Shown here: positions 54,943 to 64,000 of the stretch, piece after piece
How the letters are laid out: each line of letters begins with the position of its first letter
How positions within the stretch are numbered: position 1 is the first letter of the stretch
From: Diphasiastrum complanatum
Lineage: Eukaryota; Streptophyta; Lycopodiopsida; Lycopodiales; Lycopodiaceae
Length of the DNA stretch: 64,000 nt
Assembly: GCA_029204225.1 (NCBI GenBank)
Contig: CM055095.1
Coordinates: 76,712,471 to 76,776,470, forward strand
Reading direction: 5' to 3'
The notes under the pieces: model-generated
Told to the model about the DNA's origin: nothing
What the model saw: only the letters and a program-made list of their open reading frames with translations
Databases searched by the model: none
Translations under genes and position numbers: made by a program

Positions 54943-57900
54943 CTCAGTATTTCGCCCGTTTATGCGGGGGAAGACTTCACGAGGATTGGGGGGAGTGGCT
55001 TGTTTATACAAGAATGCTTGCACCTCATTCTTCAAGATGGTTAAACAGGATTCTTTTGCTCGCTTCATCTGGCTTCAGTTTTTTGGACAGCCATCGGGAC
55101 TTCCCCAGGATGTTTTCTTGGCAGTTTGCTACATTGCTGCTCAAACTTCTATTCTTGCAGATTTTGGTGGTGACCCATTCCAGGTTCTCTCAGATAACAT
55201 AGCCAGTTTCTCTCTACAGGCGTATATTCTATTAGCAGGGGATTTTAATGCCCGCAAGTCCACCAGACAGTCTGAGTTTCATGCTGACGAGGATACAGAG
55301 ACACCAGTGACTTCTTTTAGTGCGCAGCTACTTAAGCTGACTGAGGCACACTCGCTGACCATCTTGAATGGTCTTTCGCAGTGGCCATCCTCCTCTTTAT
55401 TTACTTGTCACCCACATGGGAGTGGACACAATGTGGTTGACTTGATCCCACACATATCTGACTTTAGTATCCTACCACCTACCTTATCAGACCAGTCCAG
55501 GCTGTCCCTTTCCATTGGTCATGTCAACCCTAACCCCAATATCGCGCGACCACTCGTACCCGCATTAAGTTTTTGACCCACGGCATTTCTGCTTATTCTT
55601 CTTCATTGAGATCTCTCCTTCGTGACTTCCCCTTTTTATCCTCAGCTGAGCACCAGACCACATTCCTTTCTCAATCTTTACTACATGCTGCTTCTTCTTC
55701 GTATCCCATAAGGCTTAACTCCACTCATAGACGTGTGCATAATAGATGGTATAATACAAAGTGCTCTCTTATGCATAAGCAGGTGGTGCATGCCATGTTT
55801 CATCTCCCACATCACTTGCTCAAAAAGAAAAAATATACCGCACACTTGTGAGGAAAAAAAAGAAGGCATACTTGCAAAAAAAAAGGTCAAAAACTGATAG
55901 ATACTCTTGTTTCATCTTCTTCATCTTATTTTTGGAAGACCTTCTCTAAGAAGTCTTTTACGATTGCTCCTATTCCTATCAAGTCTTGGGTGGAGTATGC
56001 TACACGCCTCTATACTACTGATTCTTCCCCTATCACTCTCTCATCGAGACCTACTGATTTTACAATGTTCACCCCTTCTTTGATTGAAGATGCTATCAAA
56101 CGTGCCCAAAATCACAAAGCTGAAGATATTGACTCACTTAGTACTGATTTTCTCAAACCTGTGGCTCATATAGTTTCACATCTTCAATCAAGCTGTTATG
56201 TTTGGTTTCCCTACTGCCTGGTGCACTAACCTACTACACCCTATACTTAAAGCCGGTGATCCAATGAATGTGGAAAATTACTGTACTATTATGAATAGTC
56301 ATATCATGGCTAAGCTTTTTGGCTCGATCCTGCAGTCTATTGTTAGCTCAAAAGCAGAAGTGGAGGGATTACATGCTCTTGGACAGGCAGGTTCAAGACT
56401 GGTTATTCTACTACGGATCAGATTTTTATTTTGAGATGTATCATTGAGGAGGCTAAGCATCGGAAGCAGCGGATTTATTGTTGCTTTGTAGATTTCCGCA
56501 AAGCTTTTGACTCTGTACCCAGACATCTTCTGCTTCAGCGCCTGGTCTCACTTGGCTTTTCATAGGAGGTTATTGCTTCTATTACCAACAATTGGAGATA
56601 GTTGCCTCTTACACTTACCTCGGAGTTCTCTTTTCTAGGCCTCTGCTTACTTTTCGGCCGGCATCCACAGCTCGCCTGCTTAAGGGACACACGGCCCTTG
56701 TGCAGATGGAGAGACTTTGTACTGCCCTTTATGTTCATGACCCCACTACACGTTGTTTGCTCTTTTCTATTATTGTCTCTCCGGTGGCTATGTATTCAGC
56801 GGAGGCTTGGTGTCTTGGGCTCTCTACGGGTACATGGAGAGACATCACTTGGTTACAGATTCTCATGCTTGGCCGGATGATCCGTGCAAAGGCCTCGGTT
56901 CCTCATGACATTATACTAGCAGAGTTTGCACCTTCACCTATGGTTGTTATACTTCATCTCGGTCTATTGCTAGTTTGGGGATGTCTCTGAGTTTCTTGGC
57001 AGATGGGGGATATCTATATCAGCTCTCCCTAGTGGGACTCATACTTATATTTGGCGTCAGCTTTATCGCAGTTATATCTAGACAGTATGGTCACAGCTGG
57101 ATCCAAAGAGAGCCAAGATGCATTTTAACGGCACTCACCTCCTACAGTTAGATGATATGGGGCTACCTATCCTACCGTTGTATTTCTCACAGACATTATC
57201 ATATGGTCTTCAATACCGTATTGGGCAGCTTCGTGTCTCCTCATATCAGCTCGCTATCAAGACCGGTCAGTATACTACTACACCCAAACCACAACGGTTT
57301 TGCCAGTTATGCTCGATGCAGGAGGTAGAGGATCACATTTCATTTTCAGGTGCCCTACTTATTATGAGATCCGAGGCCGTTATTATTGTCTCTACAGAGA
57401 CACTCCCCTCTCCCTTGGCTCTTTCTTGGCATATGCACACTTTCGATGTGTCGGACTCCTATTGAGAGAGATGTTTACGTTACGAGCATCTCTTCTACCT
57501 TCGGAGGCAGATAATGTTTACAGTCAGACTCTCATCACACATTTCTTACAGAAGAGGGATAGAGAGGAGGTTTCAGAGGATGAGCTTAATATCCCGACAC
57601 GACAAAAGGCTATGAAGACTCAGCGACCATCTTCCAACCCGAGACATGCAGTCCGTTCATCACAGTAAGCCAGAGCCTCACGACGGCCTTACCGAGTCGT
57701 TCGTCAGCCTCCAGCACGCACTTCACAGCCTATCACTCTCTTCTTCAGATCAGCCACTCAGTGACTCAGTTTTTCTGGTGTTTCTTTAGATGAGATCTTA
57801 GGTGTTTGCCTCAGCAGAGCAAGTGGCTAAGCTCTTGCCTTTGTACCTCAGCAGAGCGATTGGTTAAGCTCTTGCATCTCCTTGCATGATGTGAGATTGT

Positions 57901-58036
57901 TGTTTTATTCGTACTTAGTTGACTTTCGGTAGAGAGATAGTTTCTAGAAATAAGTCCTCATATGGACATCGTTCCTACTTTGTATCTATTATATTTTGTC
58001 TTTTGTGCCCACGGGCACTTGATAGACATTAAGAAA
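54938..58036 (+). mobile_element. LINE copy L-B, 5' truncated, RT palm deleted
   Basis: Begins in the endonuclease domain right after the CT tract: [28 protein letters not shown] (about 55230), [18 protein letters not shown] and a SDQSRLSLSI end. A linker and broken RT follow ([16 protein letters not shown]-like at 56480-56540). A deletion near 56590 removes the YADD palm and joins to [12 protein letters not shown]. The thumb and C-terminal region run on to about 57668, then the 3' UTR with duplicated GTTAAGCTCTTGC-like words and the hairpin at 58005-58018. Confidence 0.88.
58005..58018 (+). ncRNA. 3'-terminal hairpin of LINE L-B
   Basis: GTGCCC-AC-GGGCAC, a perfect 6-bp stem. TGATAGACATTAAG and a (TTC)n tail follow. 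Confidence 0.78.
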
Positions 58037-58068
58037 CTCTTTCTTCTTCTTCTTCTTCTTCTTCTTCT
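58037..58068 (+). repeat. (TTC)n between LINE L-B tail and L-C head
   Basis: About ten TTC units. L-C begins directly after them. It is the same arrangement as at the CT junctions, with a different pyrimidine repeat. Confidence 0.92.
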
Positions 58069-58184
58069 TCTCTACATCCCTCTTAGCTGCTGCTTCCTCA
58101 TCCTTCCCCACCAAAACGACATCATCTCACAGAAGTGTTCACAACAGATGGTATGATGCAGAATGCCGCTCTCTTCACAATCAT

Positions 58185-60062
58185 GTGACATATGCCAGGT
58201 CACACTCCCCTGCCACACTCAAACAATGCCAGAAAGAATATCATAGAACCACCAGAACAAAGAAGATCAAGTACCTACAATCACTCTGCCAAAAAATGAT
58301 CAACTCTTTAGATTCACCCTCCTCCTCTTTTTTCTGGAAACATTTCACCAGACACTCTTCAACATTGGCCCCCATAGCCATCGAATCCTGGATCGAGTAT
58401 GCCACGGAGTTATATACCACGGACTCTCCTCCTACCTCACTCTCACCGAGACCTGACCACTGCTCACTTTTCACCCCTGACATGGTTGAAAACGCCATTA
58501 AACATGCCAAACTAAATAAAGCCACTGACTATGACTCCTTAAGTGTAGACTTCCTAAAGCCCGTAGCACATCTCATCTCCCCTTACATTGCTCATGTTTT
58601 TAACACAGCTGTTACTTCTGGTTTTCCTACGGCTTGGTGTACTAATATCCTTCACCCCATCCTCAAGGCAGGTGATCCCATGAATGTAGGAAACTACCGC
58701 ACCATTATGATTGGCCACACTCTAGCTAAGATATATGGCTCTATACTACAGACAGTCACTGGATCTTTTGCTGAAACTGAGGGTTTACACGCTATGGGTC
58801 AAGCTGGTTTCAGACCGGGATATTCTACTTCAGACCAGATCTTCATTTTGAGATGCATTATTGAGGAGGCTCGACATCGGAAACAGAGAATTTACTGTTG
58901 CTTTGTGGATTTTCGCAAAGCTTTTGACTCTGTTCCACGACATCTTCTTTTCCAGAGACTGTCTTCACTTGGCTTTTCAGAGGATACTATTGCTGCGATC
59001 ATTACTTTATATGAGCGAGTCTTGGCACGTTTCAGAGATGGTAGTGGCTGGTCCTCACAGATACATTCTACCATTGGGGTGAAGCAGGGTTGCCCCTTAT
59101 CACCCACTCTTTTTGCACTATATATAGATGACCTCGAGCGGATTATTTGCGAGGAAGGTGGAGAGGGCTGTCCCCTAGCAGACATTATTATCCCCATTCT
59201 CTTGTACGCTGATGATGTGGTTCTCCTCTCATCCTCTGCAGCTGGTTTACAGAGTCACCTTTCTGCTTTACATCACTTTTGCCAGCGTTGGGGATTGACG
59301 GTTAACCTTAAGAAGACTAAGATTATGGTGTTTAACACCAACAGACAGCATATGAGAGATGTGATTTTCTATTATGACGGGCTACCGATTGAGATCGTGA
59401 CCTCCTACACCTATTTGGGAGTTCTTTTCTCTGGTCCGCTACTCACTTTTCGACCAGCAGCCACCGCCAGGCTCCGCAAGGGGCATACCGCTCTTGTGCA
59501 TATGGAGAGATTTTGCTCTACTTATTATGTGCAGGATCCTGCTACCAGATGCCTACTATTTTCTGCTACTGTCTCCCCAGTTGTGCTATATTCGGCTGAG
59601 ACTTGGTGCCCTGATTTATCACGCGATACATGGAGAGATCTTACTCGTATCCAGATTCTCATGCTCAGTAGGATAATTCGGGCTAAGCCCTCAGTACCAC
59701 ATGATATCATACTAACCGAGTTTGCTTCTCCTCCATTAGTTGTTGGTGCTATGTTTCAGATCATCACCTTTCTTCACAGGGTATCAGATCTAGATACCTC
59801 CAGATACATTGTTGCTGCTCTCACTTCATCTTGTACCCTTGCAGATCAGGGAGCCAAGCACTCTTGGTATCGCAGTGTCTCAGCCCTTCTTCAGACTTGG
59901 GGTTTATCCGCACTTGATCTTCCGAATGGAACCCATGCTTATATCAGACAGCAGATTTACTGGAGCTACATACGCACTATATGGTCACATCCTGATCCAG
60001 ATAGGGTCAAGCTACATTATTATGGCACACATCTTTTACGGCTGGACGTTTCGGGCTTGTTA
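58185..60062 (+). pseudogene. LINE L-C RT domain (open frame)
   Basis: About 626 codons without a stop, cut at both ends. RT blocks in order: [20 protein letters not shown] (about 58690), [16 protein letters not shown] (about 58905), [19 protein letters not shown] (about 59070) and [13 protein letters not shown] (about 59195) with the catalytic Asp pair. Then comes KKTKIMVFNTN and the thumb ([11 protein letters not shown]). It is the best in-window reference for the family: it shows GVKQGC intact where two other copies have a TAG. It lacks ORF1, endonuclease and the CCHC end, so it is not autonomous. Confidence 0.9.
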
Positions 60063-60410
60063 AGTTTTAACTAAATTCTTAATCATGAATGTCAATGAAG
60101 ATTCAAGAATCAACTTTGAAACTTTCAACGTAGTAATATACCTATCAGGAGCCATGGTGGTGCATCTCTGAAGCTGCTCTCCCAGCTTATCCATAAACTC
60201 ATAAAGAAGGCCTAAAGTGGAACCCTCTCTATCAGTAAGGCGAAGCACACTATAGATAGGTTGCATGGATATGACAATGGAGCGTGCATCATCCCAAAAT
60301 GAAGTCCCCATCACGATCGCCTCAAATCTCCTAGCCCTGGCCTCTCGTGATTGGCCCCACTCTGCCCAATGGGGTGAAACCACTGTCATCCTCAGGCTTC
60401 CATGCACTTT
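60063..60410 (-). pseudogene. hAT-like (DUF659-type) transposase fragment
   Basis: The minus-strand frame contains SFWDDARSIVISMQPIYSVL and RLTDREGSTLGLLYEFMDK. This resembles the DUF659/hAT transposase segment in which FW..V..IV....P...VLR..D.E....G.LYE.M recurs. A possible splice donor (TAG followed by GTATAT) ends the conserved part at 60142. It sits inside LINE L-C, replacing the ORF2 C-terminus. No terminal inverted repeats are evident. Confidence 0.6.
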
Positions 60411-60528
60411 TATGAGCCGCTGAGACAGAGAGATCGATATTTTAGTTTTAGTTTTACTGTCTTTTCATTGGTAAATAAGTCCTTATGCGGACAATGCTTC
60501 TCACATTTTGTACTCTCTTTTGTCTTAT

Positions 60529-60542
60529 GTGCCCCTGGGCAC
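60529..60542 (+). ncRNA. 3'-terminal hairpin of LINE L-C
   Basis: GTGCCC-CT-GGGCAC, a perfect 6-bp stem followed by CAAAAGACGTTAATAATA. Confidence 0.78.
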
Positions 60543-60580
60543 CAAAAGACGTTAATAATAATAATTCTAATTCTAATTCT

Positions 60581-60584
<4 letters not shown>

Positions 60585-60614
<30 letters not shown>
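60585..60614 (+). repeat. (CT)n between LINE L-C tail and L-D head
   Basis: About 30 bp of CT. L-D begins directly after it. Confidence 0.93.

Positions 60615-64000
<3,386 letters not shown>

Larger units (their letters stand above)
58069..60584 (+). mobile_element. LINE copy L-C, 5' truncated, longest open RT
   Basis: Starts after (TTC)n in the linker between endonuclease and RT. Its open frame runs to about 60060, where a hAT-like fragment replaces the C-terminal part. The LINE 3' UTR resumes at about 60410, with the hairpin (60529-60542) and AGACGTTAATAATA. The tail grades from TAA to TTCTAA units and then into (CT)n. Confidence 0.88.

Overview
This is plant nuclear DNA. The evidence is a split starch branching enzyme gene with canonical GT-AG introns, LTR retrotransposons whose primer sites match plant initiator tRNA-Met, and stop codons that mostly look like decayed CAG codons, as expected where CHG sites are methylated. 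I cannot name the species; a seed plant with long, transposon-filled introns fits best.

Host gene. Eight short minus-strand exons between 1514 and 52946 join in frame and phase into about 242 residues of a class II starch branching enzyme (SBE2 type): the end of the N-terminal region, the CBM48 module and the start of the GH13 barrel up to conserved region I. Exons further 5' lie beyond 52946, probably past the right edge, and exons further 3' lie off the left edge. Most of the window is therefore introns of one gene. The largest are about 26.5 kb (13957-40454), 10.5 kb (40536-51066) and 9.0 kb (2576-11592).

Intron fill, left to right. A Ty1/copia integrase scrap (34-215). A solo LTR (3369-3801) and a decayed minus-strand Ty3/gypsy element of the same LTR family (5438-10573). 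Small plus-strand LINE pieces (10578-11510, 12837-13110, 14109-14153). A plus-strand gypsy element with unusual AG...CT LTR ends (16360-27669) that carries a second gypsy element (17858-22970) inside its gag gene. A copia scrap (28040-28395). A minus-strand run of four LINE copies (28853-38745). Then two more minus-strand LINE copies (41846-48167).

Right of exon a, a copia RNase H scrap (54440-54700) is followed by five plus-strand LINE copies in series (54701 to the window end).

The most interesting system is the LINE family. Its copies have an ORF1 with coiled coil and RRM-like plus C-terminal domains, and an ORF2 with APE-type endonuclease, RT and a CCHC motif. Eight 3' ends share a 14-nt hairpin followed by AGAC(A/G)TTAATA-like sequence and a (CT)n or (TTC)n tract. 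New copies, mostly 5'-truncated, begin directly after the simple-repeat tail of the previous copy, giving head-to-tail arrays. This suggests a plant LINE that targets CT/TTC microsatellites, including the tails it lays down itself. No copy appears fully intact.
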